Assembly (NCBI GenBank): GCA_014084085.1 | Contig: NPFB01000001.1 | Location: 555,549 to 619,548, forward strand | DNA: 64,000 bases | From: Hondaea fermentalgiana | Lineage: Eukaryota > Sar > Bigyra > Thraustochytrida > Thraustochytriidae | Reading direction: 5' to 3' | Shown: in pieces, positions 17,889 through 27,140 of the stretch | Layout of the letters: every line of letters begins with the position of its first letter | How positions within the stretch are numbered: the stretch's first letter is position 1 | The notes under the pieces: model-generated | The model's input: only the letters and a program-made list of their open reading frames with translations | The model's database searches: none | Told to the model about the DNA's origin: nothing | Made by a program: the position numbers and the translations under genes

Positions 17889-20800
17889 ATGAGCCAAGAT
17901 GACCCAGAAGACGTCCCCCAAGTCGAGAGCGGGCCTGGCCGCCGTCCAATCCCAGCGGAGGGAAAAGGAAAGGAAAACATGGTACGCGCCGAGGATGGGA
18001 GCGCGGCGGCGCTTCGGGGTCGCGATAATGACTCGCAAGCCCCGCACGCGCTGCGAAGGGTGTCGCGAGCGCAGAGGCTCTCGCACAAAACGATGGGACA
18101 GATCGCCAAGGCGCAAAGCGACAGGTTCCAGCCCGCCAAGGGAAGGGAGAGCATGTCTCGCAAGAGCCTCTCGCGCAGGACTACGCAAGAATTCGACGCT
18201 GCACACCATGTACCGCTCTGGTTCGAAAAGATTTGCGAACTGGAGGGTGCCACCGAAACGGAATCGCTGCAGCAAACGGAGATCAAGAAAAACGAAACGC
18301 ACATGATGCGCAAGTGGTCCGAGGAAGCCCGGGCACTCGTCGATGCCAAGGTCGAAGAGAATAAGCTGCGCGACATTAGCGAACTTGAGGATCTCCAGCG
18401 CCGCAACGAGGAACTCGATCGCGAAGGCGTCATGAGCTGGATTGGTGTCGAGGCGCTCTCGACCATCATCAACCCGACGGAGCGTCGCGTGCTAGCCGCG
18501 CGAAGCAAGTCTTCACGTCCTCAAAATGAGCGCCAAGTCCTCGAAGGACTCTACCAGCAAAAGCGAGAGCTTGTCTCTGGCTACTTTCAACGAAGCAGAA
18601 TGCGCGAGGCAGAACTGAGCTCCTCGTTGCAGGAAGGTCAAGCAATGCTTCGCAGGTTCGGTGAGCTCTTGAAGAGCACATGCGACAACATGATCTCAAA
18701 CAACCAAAGCAGACTGCTCGAAGAGCTACATCGCCATGGTGTAGAAGCTGGGCGTCTGCGTGCGACTGACGCTGCGAGCAAGCTGCATCGCAAAATTTCG
18801 CTCAATCACTTGGATCGTCATCAGAGCGTCATCTTTCAGCATGCAGATGCAACCATGCTTCGCTTACCCTCTCAAGAGCGCTTTCTTTGGGGCTATGCGC
18901 ACGCTTCAGATGGTCCCTGGCGCGTACGCCGATACGATAAAGGTATGGTGCGGGAGATTATGCGCGTCACAGCAGAGCAAATCAATGCGGAACACGCCAG
19001 CGCCATTGATGTGCTTCGTCTTCTTGCCAAAGTCCTCGACGCTATTCAAGAAGCATCCGAAATGGACGTCAAGCTGCACAAACAGGTCATCGAAACGCCG
19101 CGTCGGGCGAGAGAGCTTATTCAAACGCGTCTCGACGCGCTTGGCATCGCCATCGACGTCAACGGAACATCTCGTTTGACCAAACTCCGTAGTGAACTTG
19201 ACATCAAAACCGCCGCACAGCAAATTCTAGCCAAGACAGCTGGCCGCGTTGACTATCACGGAAGATTCTACTTTGAGATTCATGCGCACAAGCTCAGCGT
19301 CGCAGGCTTACCCTCCTATCAGAGCCCGTTGTCGTCCGGGCCAGACGCAACGGATGATGCTGATATTCCGTTGGGGCTCTTCTCGCTCCATGTGGAGCAG
19401 CCACGAGGAAGGCTGAGCATTTCGGCCCTGCAACAGAACGAGCCCAACGAGCCAGCAGCAGATGCAGAGACCGCAGCCTCGCAAAATGTACCGTGTGCTC
19501 CTGAAAATGATGACGCGGTCTCAGAGTTGAATTCGCAAAGCACCGAAGATGAAACGGATGCATTCTTGCGACTTCTGGAACGCAAGAGCTCCTCGATGAG
19601 CGCAGAAGATCTCGACTACGAAGAGCAGGACACCGATCAATGGATGATCGGCGTGAGCTTTGACACACTTCAATGCAACGGTTTCCCGGGCAACGATGAC
19701 ACGAGCTTTGGATTGCGGAGCGACGGGACGCTCTGGCACGCTGGTAAGTGTCGCTCGTTTTGCGCAGATCTCTCGGATGAAACCGTGGTGGGACTCTTGA
19801 TTGATCTCAATGTAGGCTCTCTTACCCCATTTGTCGGTGGCGCGAGCCTCGGCGTGGCATTCGGTGTTGGCAGTCGGGCCTACAGTGCAGAGGACCAGGC
19901 TCGTCAGGGCGCGAGACTTCGCGAAGAGCATCTCATCCCGGCTTTCGCGCTCAAGGCCAAGGCCCGTACAGACCTCGAGCTGGCAAGCTCTTTGAGCGAT
20001 ATTGAGTCCCTGAGCGAGCCCGCCTCTGGTGATTCGGACGGTGCGCTTGATGCCTTGGAGACCCAAGCAGATCCTTTTCCACCAAATGTTGATGATAATT
20101 ATCATGGTAAACATGACGATGACGATGACGATCAAAATCATGGTGATGATCTTGACCACGACAAGGAAGCGAGAGATCGACGAGACGAGGATGCGGGCCG
20201 CATTCGCGCTGGCACAGGAGATGCTTTAGCGCATGAAGGCGCAGCTGCGCGACCGCTGGACGTCATGCAATTTACCCCTGCATTGACGGTCAACTTTGGC
20301 GGCTATCCTTTTGCGCGCCTTCCGCCTCATTCGCTTTCATGCAATGCGTACATGTCCTTTGCGACAGAGTCAAAGATGGAGATCGATCGCGCCCAATTTG
20401 AGGCCAAATGGCGCAAGGAGAGAAACGCTAGTCGAGGCAAAGGCTACTCTGCAGACGATGTAGAGTCGCAGGAAAGTGGAGCCATCGAAGTGGTCCTGGA
20501 GTACAAGGCACGAGCAGCTTTTGCGGCATCTCTTGCCTACGAGTCGATGCAGTCTTGGTCCGACTTCCCGCCTGAGGCGCACCGCATTGGCTACAGCGCA
20601 AGCACGTTACAGCGCGCAGCCCGTCGATTTCTCGGTCGAAGGTGGCGCCAGCGAGAGATGCTGGCGCAAACCTTGGCCATTACTCTTTTGCAGCAAAGGA
20701 TTAGAGACGTCATGCCCGCGTGGCGTCGACGTAAAGCAAGTGCTGCATCTCGAATCCAAAAAATTTGGCGTGGATATCGTCTTCGCAAGCAGTTTCGTCT

Positions 20801-21350
20801 TGCGCGAGAATTCGCCCATCACCCCCAGCTTCTCGATGCTGCTGCTACCAAGGTGCAATCCACAGTCCGGCGGCGTCAGGCGGCCAAGCGGGCGCAAAAC
20901 ATTGCTGAAGCTGCAGAGCGTGAAATCGAATTTCTCGTCACATCGGCACACCGTATCCAAAACAAGTGGCGTACCCACAAAGCTTCTCGCGAGGCGAAAC
21001 GATATCGTGCTATGGCGCGATCTGTAAATCTTGTACAGAGACTCTGGCGCGCACGAGCTGCGCGCATGGAGCTCGATCCTGCAGCGCGTGAGATGCTTGC
21101 GCGCATTGGGCATAATGTGCAAGAGATTCAGACGCAAGTGAATGCTGCGACTTCGGTGCAACGTGTGTGGCGAGGCAAGGCCGATCGCGAGTACGCGCAC
21201 ATGCGTCGCTTCGCCTATAATAGCTCGGCTGCGACGATCCAGTTCGCGTGGCGCTCGTACAGGGTCAAGACCAAGATTGACGCAATTTGCGACTGGACGC
21301 TGGCGTCGAATGTCAAAAAATTTCTACAAGGAATCGGTGCCATCCTCTGA
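17889..21350 (+). CDS. SPRY domain protein with C-terminal IQ-motif array
   Basis: From the ATG at 17889 (MSQDDPEDVPQ) the protein is 1153 aa; the frame extends 11 codons upstream only from a GTG. The N-terminal 440 residues are charged and helical. A SPRY-like fold is recognisable but split. GRFYFEIHAHKL at about 453 starts it, then an acidic insertion of roughly 115 residues, then WMIGVSFD, SFGLRSDGTLWHAGK, VVGLLIDLN and GASLGVAFG up to about 661. An Asp/His-rich stretch follows (about 735-760). From about 900 to 1145 there are seven or eight IQ-type helices, such as SRIQKIWRGYRLRKQF, HRIQNKWRTH, NLVQRLWRAR, TSVQRVWRGK and ATIQFAWRSYR. Binding of several calmodulin or EF-hand light chains is likely. 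A cytoskeletal or flagellar role is inferred from the IQ array and the neighbouring MFI-like gene. Confidence 0.78.
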   Translation: MSQDDPEDVPQVESGPGRRPIPAEGKGKENMVRAEDGSAAALRGRDNDSQAPHALRRVSRAQRLSHKTMGQIAKAQSDRFQPAKGRESMSRKSLSRRTTQEFDAAHHVPLWFEKICELEGATETESLQQTEIKKNETHMMRKWSEEARALVDAKVEENKLRDISELEDLQRRNEELDREGVMSWIGVEALSTIINPTERRVLAARSKSSRPQNERQVLEGLYQQKRELVSGYFQRSRMREAELSSSLQEGQAMLRRFGELLKSTCDNMISNNQSRLLEELHRHGVEAGRLRATDAASKLHRKISLNHLDRHQSVIFQHADATMLRLPSQERFLWGYAHASDGPWRVRRYDKGMVREIMRVTAEQINAEHASAIDVLRLLAKVLDAIQEASEMDVKLHKQVIETPRRARELIQTRLDALGIAIDVNGTSRLTKLRSELDIKTAAQQILAKTAGRVDYHGRFYFEIHAHKLSVAGLPSYQSPLSSGPDATDDADIPLGLFSLHVEQPRGRLSISALQQNEPNEPAADAETAASQNVPCAPENDDAVSELNSQSTEDETDAFLRLLERKSSSMSAEDLDYEEQDTDQWMIGVSFDTLQCNGFPGNDDTSFGLRSDGTLWHAGKCRSFCADLSDETVVGLLIDLNVGSLTPFVGGASLGVAFGVGSRAYSAEDQARQGARLREEHLIPAFALKAKARTDLELASSLSDIESLSEPASGDSDGALDALETQADPFPPNVDDNYHGKHDDDDDDQNHGDDLDHDKEARDRRDEDAGRIRAGTGDALAHEGAAARPLDVMQFTPALTVNFGGYPFARLPPHSLSCNAYMSFATESKMEIDRAQFEAKWRKERNASRGKGYSADDVESQESGAIEVVLEYKARAAFAASLAYESMQSWSDFPPEAHRIGYSASTLQRAARRFLGRRWRQREMLAQTLAITLLQQRIRDVMPAWRRRKASAASRIQKIWRGYRLRKQFRLAREFAHHPQLLDAAATKVQSTVRRRQAAKRAQNIAEAAEREIEFLVTSAHRIQNKWRTHKASREAKRYRAMARSVNLVQRLWRARAARMELDPAAREMLARIGHNVQEIQTQVNAATSVQRVWRGKADREYAHMRRFAYNSSAATIQFAWRSYRVKTKIDAICDWTLASNVKKFLQGIGAIL

Positions 21351-21793
21351 CTTTCCAAAAGCATGAATGCTTGAAGCTAGCGACCTGTGACCCTTGCTTG
21401 GCTTGTGAAAGGAATTAGGTCTAGTGGCGCGCGAAAAGGGGGGAAAAGGGTTGGTTAGAAGAGAAAGAAACTGATGTCACAGTATTGATTGATAATGCGT
21501 TCATTGTTCACGATCGCGTAAACGGGACTGCTATAACTTTTTTATCCCCTAGAGAGAGCAACCGTCTGCGAGCCCGCAAGGCTAGCTAGGCCTTGTCCGC
21601 TGGGCTTTTTATTTTTATTTGAGATGGAGAATTTGCGAGACAGTACGGTGCGGTGATGTAAGTAAGAAAGAGGGAAAGAAGGAGGGGAGGAAAAAAGATA
21701 GCAACGAGATCAAAGCCTCTGAGATAGGCAGGCAGGCAGGCTTAGGAGCGTCCAATTTCTAAAAAAAAAAAAGGATTGTCAGAAAAGCGGAGC
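21351..21793. other. Convergent 3' flanks, SPRY/IQ and NDUFA1-like
   Basis: This spacer of about 440 bases lies between two converging genes. It contains purine-rich stretches (GAAAGAAGGAGGGGAGGAAAA near 21668), a T-rich stretch near 21605-21620 and an 11-12 base A run at about 21762-21773 close to the NDUFA1-like stop. No RNA gene was recognised. Confidence 0.5.
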
Positions 21794-22039
21794 TCACTTT
21801 GCCTGTTCTGTCTCTGCGGCGAGCCGCCGCATGGCCTCTAGTTTTGCTTTGCTATCCATGGCCTCGCGCTCGAGACGCTCGTCGCGCTTCTCCATCATAA
21901 AGTCGAAGTTATCGCGGAGGATGGGGCGCGGCTTGTCGCCGTGGAACAGGTACGTCACACCGCCCTGCAGCGAGCCGATTCCGGCGACGCCGAGAACAAC
22001 CACGGCGATGGCCGGGATGTTCGCCCAGTGCGTGCTCAT
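21794..22039 (-). CDS. NDUFA1: NDUFA1/MWFE-like accessory subunit of mitochondrial complex I
   Basis: From the ATG at 22039 (MSTHWANIPAI) this is an 81-aa protein. It has one N-terminal membrane segment (IPAIAVVVLGVAGIGSLQGG), then a short basic loop (YLFHGDKPRPILRD). Next come FDFMMEKRDERLEREA and a helical tail. The layout of a single membrane helix followed by a conserved MExRDxR matches the MWFE/NDUFA1 family of about 70 aa, including plant forms with the same MERRD-type motif. The upstream in-frame extension (30 residues of Ala/Thr) is probably leader. It would sit in the inner membrane arm of complex I. Family identity is fairly convincing for such a small protein but rests on few residues. 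It is divergent from the SSADH gene. Confidence 0.72.
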   Translation of the reverse strand: MSTHWANIPAIAVVVLGVAGIGSLQGGVTYLFHGDKPRPILRDNFDFMMEKRDERLEREAMDSKAKLEAMRRLAAETEQAK

Positions 22040-22440
22040 GGTTTCGTGCTTTTGTGTTTCTGCTGCTACTGCTGCTGGTGTTGCTGCTGGTGTTGCTGCT
22101 GCTGCTTTTCCCTGCGCACGTCCGTCCAAACAAGATCATCATCCCAATCGATCCAAGAAAAAGGTGCCGTCAGTCTACGCGTCCCTCCTTTGCTCCCGCT
22201 CGTCGCCCCGCTCAGCTCCGCCCGCGCGCGTCCGCGCCCGCGAAAGGGCGCTCGTCTCGGCGGCTCCCATCGTCGTCTTCAACATCGTCATCATCATCAT
22301 CAACTTCCTCCTCCTCCTCTACCTCCTCCGCTCCGCGCAGACGCTCGCGCCCGCGCGCCGCGCGTCCTGCGTCTTCCCGGCGCCCGCTCCGCGCCGCCTC
22401 CCGCTCGCCCGCGCCCGCGCGCACGTACGCTGCCCGGCCT

Positions 22441-22486
22441 GCTTGCTTGCTTGCTTGCTTGCTTGCTCTGCTCTGCTCTGCTCTGC
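22441..22486. repeat. (GCTT)6 followed by (CTCTG)4
   Basis: Six GCTT units (22441-22464) run directly into a CTCTG pentamer array. The same GCTT motif and orientation forms the 13-copy array at 15609, also within a spacer between divergent genes. Confidence 0.9.
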
Positions 22487-23340
22487 CGCTGCGTGTGGCT
22501 AGCTCGCCGCGCCGCCTGCAGCGCCTATAGCGCACTTGCGCGCGCCGCGGGCAAGTGCGCCATCGCGCCGTTTTTGCACTTGCGCCGCCGCCTTTGCCCA
22601 CTTGCGCGTTCCTCCCCCGCCCGCCTGCAGGCCGTCACTTGCGCTGCAAAGTTATTATGTTATAATGATAGAGGCCCCTTGTGGAAGTAAGAATGATTTT
22701 GTTGTTATAGAGGTTTCGTTTGGTTCTTTGAGGGCTTTTATATTGAGAGAACGCGAGGATGGAACACGTCTGTGGGGAAAGGAATGACCAGCAGGGCACT
22801 GCAAGATCCGCGCAGCCGGCACTGATGCAGGGACTGGCAGTGGCAAATGGCAATGGCGACTCGAGGCGGCGCGAGGCGGCGCGAGGCGGCTCGAGGCGAG
22901 AAGAGATCACGCACGGCGTGAGAATTACCGCGCGTCTACCGTGCAGCTATCTCCAATTTATTCGGCGGCGGGAAAAACCACTCCAAGTCTCGCTGGCAAC
23001 GTCGAGGCCGCGGTCCACATCATCCACCTCATTCACTGCCGCTCGAATCGCCTCGTCTCATACACCAGCATAATCCACCTCCGACCAACCGAAACATGCC
23101 TCGCGCGCTCCGTGCTCCCTTCTGCGCCGCTCTCGCGCGGTGCGGACGGACTCGGCCTTAGGCCTTACTCCTGATGCAGGAACCTTGGAGGAGGACTCTG
23201 GGTCGGGCGCGAAGAAGATAGGTCTGAGAGCCTCGATCTTAACGATGGCGCAGACCCCGAAAGGTACGTCCAGGCCAAGCCGCCTCGAGGCACGTCGAGG
23301 CGACCCGCGCCCGCGCAAAATGCCGGCGCGCGCGTCCTGC

Positions 23341-23382
23341 GTCGCGTGGCGAGGCGTCGCGTGGCGAGGCGTCGCGTGGCGT
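23341..23382. repeat. 15-base tandem repeat upstream of SSADH
   Basis: GCGTGGCGAGGCGTC is repeated almost three times in tandem, about 230 bases ahead of the SSADH start codon. No function is known. Confidence 0.8.
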
Positions 23383-23614
23383 TCGTGCGCGAGGAGGGAG
23401 GGAGGGTAGATGATGGCTGGGAGGAGGTGGCCGAGATGGCGAGGCTGAGACAGCGTCCGCCTCGCCGAATAGGCCGTCTCACTCAGCGCGGTCTGGCAGA
23501 GCGCGGGGCGGAGCAAAGCCGATTGACTGCGAGCACGGCCGACTGACGCGCGGGCATCGATCGCAGCGAAGGGAGCGAGGCGAAGGAGACGAACAGAGAC
23601 GAGCTGCGAACACG

Positions 23615-25126
23615 ATGCTGGCCCGCCACGCCAAGGAGACGCGCCTGCGCGGGAGCGCCAGGAGGTTCCTGAGCAGCAGCCTCGGCTCACGGCTGATCAA
23701 GCTGCGCGACCAGGCGTACGTCAACGGGGAGTGGGTCTCTGGCGCAGACACCTTCGACGTGACCGACCCCGGATCTGGAGAGCACATTTGCAAAGTGGCG
23801 GATCTGACCAAGGACGACGTGAGCAAGGCCGTGGATCACGCGTACGATGCCTTCCCCAAGTGGCGCGACACGCTCGCCAAAGAGCGGAGCGATATCCTCA
23901 GGCGCATGTACGAGCTGCACATGGAGCACATTGACGATCTGACCGAGCTCCTCTGCATGGAAAGCGGCAAGGCCCCCGCGGATGCCCGCGGCGAGATCAT
24001 GTACGGCGCAAGCTTCCTCGAGTGGTTCTCCGAAGAGGCGCGCCGCATGTACGGTGACACCATGCCCGACGCCGTGCCAGGTCGCCGCATCCTTACTTAC
24101 CGCGAGCCCGTCGGCGTCTGCGGCCTCATTTGCCCGTGGAACTTCCCGAACGCCATGCTCACGCGCAAGATTGGCCCCGCGCTCGCCGCGGGCTGCACCG
24201 TGGTGTGCAAGCCGGCTTCGGAAACACCGCTCAGTGCGCTCGCCATTGCTGAGATCGCGGCCGAGGCTGGGGTCCCAGCAGGCGTTCTCAACGTCGTGAC
24301 TTCGTCCAAGTCCTCGGACGTTGGCAAGGTTCTCACCAGCGATCATCGCGTGCGAAAGCTGTCATTCACGGGATCCACCCGCATCGGAAAGCTGCTCTAC
24401 TCGCAATGCGCAGACACGGTGAAGAAGGTCAGCCTCGAGCTTGGCGGTAACGCCCCCTTCATTGTCTTCGACGACGCCGACCTTGACCTTGCCGTGGAGC
24501 AGTTCATGGTTGCAAAGTGGCGGTCAAACTCCCAGGCTTGCGTGGCTGCCAACTTTATCTACGTGCAGAGCGGCGTCTACGACAAATTTGCAGAAATTGT
24601 CGCAGACCGCGTTTCCAAGATGAAGGTCGGGCACTTTTCCGAAAAGGATGTCGACTTTGGTCCTGTCATCAACAAGCCTGCTCTCGAGAAGATGCAGGAT
24701 CTCGTCAAGGACGCCAAAGACAAGGGTGCCACCTGCAAGCTTGGCGGCAATGCCATGGATCGCCCGGGCTTCTTTTTCGAGCCCACTGTTATGACTGACG
24801 TGACGGACGAGATGCGCCTTGGACAGGAGGAAACCTTTGGACCCATTGCGCCTCTCATCAAGTTTGATACCGAAGAAGAGGTCCTTCGCCGCGCCAATGT
24901 GAGTCGGGCGGGCCTCGCAGCCTACTTTTTCACGAGTAACATGTCCCGCGCTTTCCGCGTCTCGCGCCTCCTTGAGAACGGCATGGTTGGCGTGAACACG
25001 GGGCTCGTCTCCAACACTGCTGCGCCCTTTGGTGGTGTCAAAGAGTCCGGCCTCGGACGCGAAGGCTCCAAGTATGGTCTTGACGACTACACCGAGATCA
25101 AGTACATTGCCTTTCAAGCCGAATAA
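23615..25126 (+). CDS. ALDH5A1: Succinate-semialdehyde dehydrogenase (ALDH5 family), probably mitochondrial
   Basis: This 503-aa enzyme should oxidise succinate semialdehyde to succinate in the GABA shunt. The N-terminus (MLARHAKETRLRGSARRF) is basic and Ser/Arg-rich, as in mitochondrial presequences. ALDH motifs are in order: PWNFPN with N176, FTGSTRIGK for cofactor binding, general base E275 in LELGG, and nucleophile C309 in NSQACVAAN. EETFGPIAPLIKF follows, and the family-typical GGVKESGLGREGSKYG is near the C-terminus. The C-terminal block closely resembles human SSADH. The residue two after the catalytic Cys is Ala rather than the Cys that forms the redox-switch disulfide in human SSADH, so that regulation should be absent. 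The gene converges on the vWA gene. Confidence 0.9.
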   Translation: MLARHAKETRLRGSARRFLSSSLGSRLIKLRDQAYVNGEWVSGADTFDVTDPGSGEHICKVADLTKDDVSKAVDHAYDAFPKWRDTLAKERSDILRRMYELHMEHIDDLTELLCMESGKAPADARGEIMYGASFLEWFSEEARRMYGDTMPDAVPGRRILTYREPVGVCGLICPWNFPNAMLTRKIGPALAAGCTVVCKPASETPLSALAIAEIAAEAGVPAGVLNVVTSSKSSDVGKVLTSDHRVRKLSFTGSTRIGKLLYSQCADTVKKVSLELGGNAPFIVFDDADLDLAVEQFMVAKWRSNSQACVAANFIYVQSGVYDKFAEIVADRVSKMKVGHFSEKDVDFGPVINKPALEKMQDLVKDAKDKGATCKLGGNAMDRPGFFFEPTVMTDVTDEMRLGQEETFGPIAPLIKFDTEEEVLRRANVSRAGLAAYFFTSNMSRAFRVSRLLENGMVGVNTGLVSNTAAPFGGVKESGLGREGSKYGLDDYTEIKYIAFQAE

Positions 25127-25349
25127 TGGAAGAAATGAATGCGCGTGTATCTCAGCAAGCTCTCGGAAGAGCCCGCACGCTCGCCCTACACGCAACGTTT
25201 AAAAAAATAACAAAACACGAGAAAACAAAGAAATTGAAAAGTATGAAGCTCGCCCAACTTGAGCATTTCTTATGTTAGTACCGCAGCGGCACCAGTAGTT
25301 ATTTATATACAATCGCCCACACGCCCGCCCATGGGGGCGCGCAGGGCTT

Positions 25350-27140
25350 TTACTTGTCAACGATGGACCAGTCTGTAAAAACAGACTGCGCATCATTATT
25401 CGATGACTCCGCAGGCTGATTGCGGAGCTTAGGCAACATCTCAAGCAACGAGGTGCTCGTGATGGTGTCCACGTCAGAGAAGATGCGCTGCAAGGCAGCG
25501 AGCTCCTCCTCCGTGACCAGTAGTGGGCCGTCCTTGCACATGATGGGACATGAGGCCTCCTCACATGATCGGTGGACAGGCGGTGGAGCATATGACTCCA
25601 CCTCGGCAGCCAGCATCGCAAGCAATGCGGTCACCTTCGAAAGATCAGGACGATCCACGTGGAACCGAAACTGCTTGACGTGCTCGCCGAGGCCTGCTTC
25701 CTGCATCGCTCGCATCATGTAGCCGTCATCAAACGCACTTAGGAAGGACACGAAGAAACAGGTAGCACGAGGATTGATCTCACGCAGGTAGCGCTGGAAA
25801 AGTGGCGCAAAAGACTCACCTCCCCTGCATGGTGTGTTTTCCCCCTCATCCGTAACAACGATGAAAAGGTCGACCATGTCCTTCCGCAGATAATATGGCT
25901 CCAGCGCCGCCGCGGGCGAGGTGCAACCGCACGCTTGGATCTCATCTGCCACAAAGAGGACGTCGTCGACCGATCGAGGCTGAATGCTCGGGAGCACTTC
26001 CTCCCCTGTGAAAAAGTTGAGTCGACCATCGAGTGCGGAGCACACGATCGACCCGATGATGGTGGCGGACTTGACTGCGATGGCCATCGAAGATGAAGCA
26101 TCACCAAGGACCGCTACGCGGGCATTGGTAGGAATGCTTACTTCACGAAGTCGCTTCGTGGCGATCTTCCGGAGACCGGGTAGAAAGGCAAGATGCCGCT
26201 TCGTCTCGACGAAGGAGAGCATCCGCTCCATGAGCTTGCCAAAGCTGTCCCGGTTCTTCCCCGTGGCGTCGCGAATGTCCTCGCCCTTTTCTATGCGCTC
26301 CTTGACGATGACGTCAAGTCCGGGGCAGTCCAGTTCCTCATAAAACCAGATGATCTCCGAGAGAGGGATCACGCGCCCGAGCGCCAAGCGGGACTCGATG
26401 GTGAGATTTGCGGCCGAAGGCATAGTTCGGATGAACGAGTAGCATGTTGCCAACTGTGGATGCGCCTCGAGGAGGGCAGAAATGTTGGACAAATCGCCTT
26501 CTTGCAGCTTGTGCACCAAGGAACCCTCGGGCGCAGTGCCTCCGAAGCAGACGGACAAAAAGTAGTCGAGCTGGAAGTCGGATGGTCGCAGATGCGCAAG
26601 GTCTGCGAGCTCCTTCCACGGCGAGAGGTCGAACTGCAGGATGAAGAACTCCAGGCGCTCAGGCGTGATTGCCTGGACCCACTTGCGCACGCGCTTCATG
26701 AGCGAGAGCGAAGCAGAGCCCTTCTGCAGCGTATCCGAGTGGATACGTACATTCTCCAGCTCATTGCGACGTTGCTGTAGCACAGCAACCTTGCGACGCT
26801 TCTTCACCTGCTCCAGCTTGCGATCCAGTGCGCCAATCTGCCGCTCGACGTCGAGCATTTTCACGAGATTGAGAATCTCGCCGAAGTTCATCTTCGGCAT
26901 GAGCGCGTCCACCACGTCACGACGCTCGCCGCGCCAGCACAGAGCGCATGCGCGCACAATTGTGTTGGATGCAAGGTCGACGTCCTTGGCAGCGAGCCGC
27001 AGAACTTCGGCAGCGTAAGCGGACGGATCCGCCTCGTACGCCTTCGTGTGCTCCTCAAGAGATGAAGAGGCCGACGTGAGGACCCTGTTGGCGATGCTCT
27101 TGCCCATCGCATAATTGCTCGACGCGAGCCGAGTGGTCAT
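25350..27140 (-). CDS. von Willebrand factor A domain protein (possibly TROVE/Ro60-like)
   Basis: This 596-aa protein has a helical N-terminal half and a C-terminal vWA domain at about residues 335-525. A metal-dependent adhesion site of the DxSxS type reads GDASSSMAIAVKSATIIGS (about 344-362). Other strands follow in order, with CTSPAAALEPYYL carrying the MIDAS Thr/Ser position and DLFIVVTDEGENT the second Asp. A short Lys/Arg-rich helix sits at about residue 108 (RKLEQVKKRRKVAVLQQRR). The helical-plus-vWA layout is like Ro60/TROVE RNA-binding proteins. I cannot match the TROVE half with confidence, so only vWA is firm. No signal peptide is present, so it is probably intracellular. The ATG at 27138-27140 overlaps the stop of a 103-codon upstream frame as ATGA. 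Confidence 0.72.
   Translation of the reverse strand: MTTRLASSNYAMGKSIANRVLTSASSSLEEHTKAYEADPSAYAAEVLRLAAKDVDLASNTIVRACALCWRGERRDVVDALMPKMNFGEILNLVKMLDVERQIGALDRKLEQVKKRRKVAVLQQRRNELENVRIHSDTLQKGSASLSLMKRVRKWVQAITPERLEFFILQFDLSPWKELADLAHLRPSDFQLDYFLSVCFGGTAPEGSLVHKLQEGDLSNISALLEAHPQLATCYSFIRTMPSAANLTIESRLALGRVIPLSEIIWFYEELDCPGLDVIVKERIEKGEDIRDATGKNRDSFGKLMERMLSFVETKRHLAFLPGLRKIATKRLREVSIPTNARVAVLGDASSSMAIAVKSATIIGSIVCSALDGRLNFFTGEEVLPSIQPRSVDDVLFVADEIQACGCTSPAAALEPYYLRKDMVDLFIVVTDEGENTPCRGGESFAPLFQRYLREINPRATCFFVSFLSAFDDGYMMRAMQEAGLGEHVKQFRFHVDRPDLSKVTALLAMLAAEVESYAPPPVHRSCEEASCPIMCKDGPLLVTEEELAALQRIFSDVDTITSTSLLEMLPKLRNQPAESSNNDAQSVFTDWSIVDK

Larger units (their letters stand above)
22040..23614. 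promoter_or_regulatory. Divergent intergenic region, NDUFA1-like / SSADH
   Basis: About 1.57 kb lies between two divergent mitochondrial-metabolism genes. It is strongly GC-rich with CTC/TCC-type runs around 22200-22440, a GCTT array at 22441 followed by four CTCTG units, and an AT-rich island around 22650-22745. A 15-base tandem repeat (GCGTGGCGAGGCGTC type, nearly three copies) is at 23341-23382. Open frames here are Arg/Ala/Pro low complexity without conserved motifs. No gene is called. Confidence 0.5.

Noticed and set aside
21540..21620. GC-rich hairpin-like stretch followed by T-rich DNA, considered as an RNA gene or terminator
   Set aside because: No tRNA A/B boxes or cloverleaf could be drawn, and bacterial-style terminators are not expected in this genome. 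It lies in an ordinary convergent 3' spacer.
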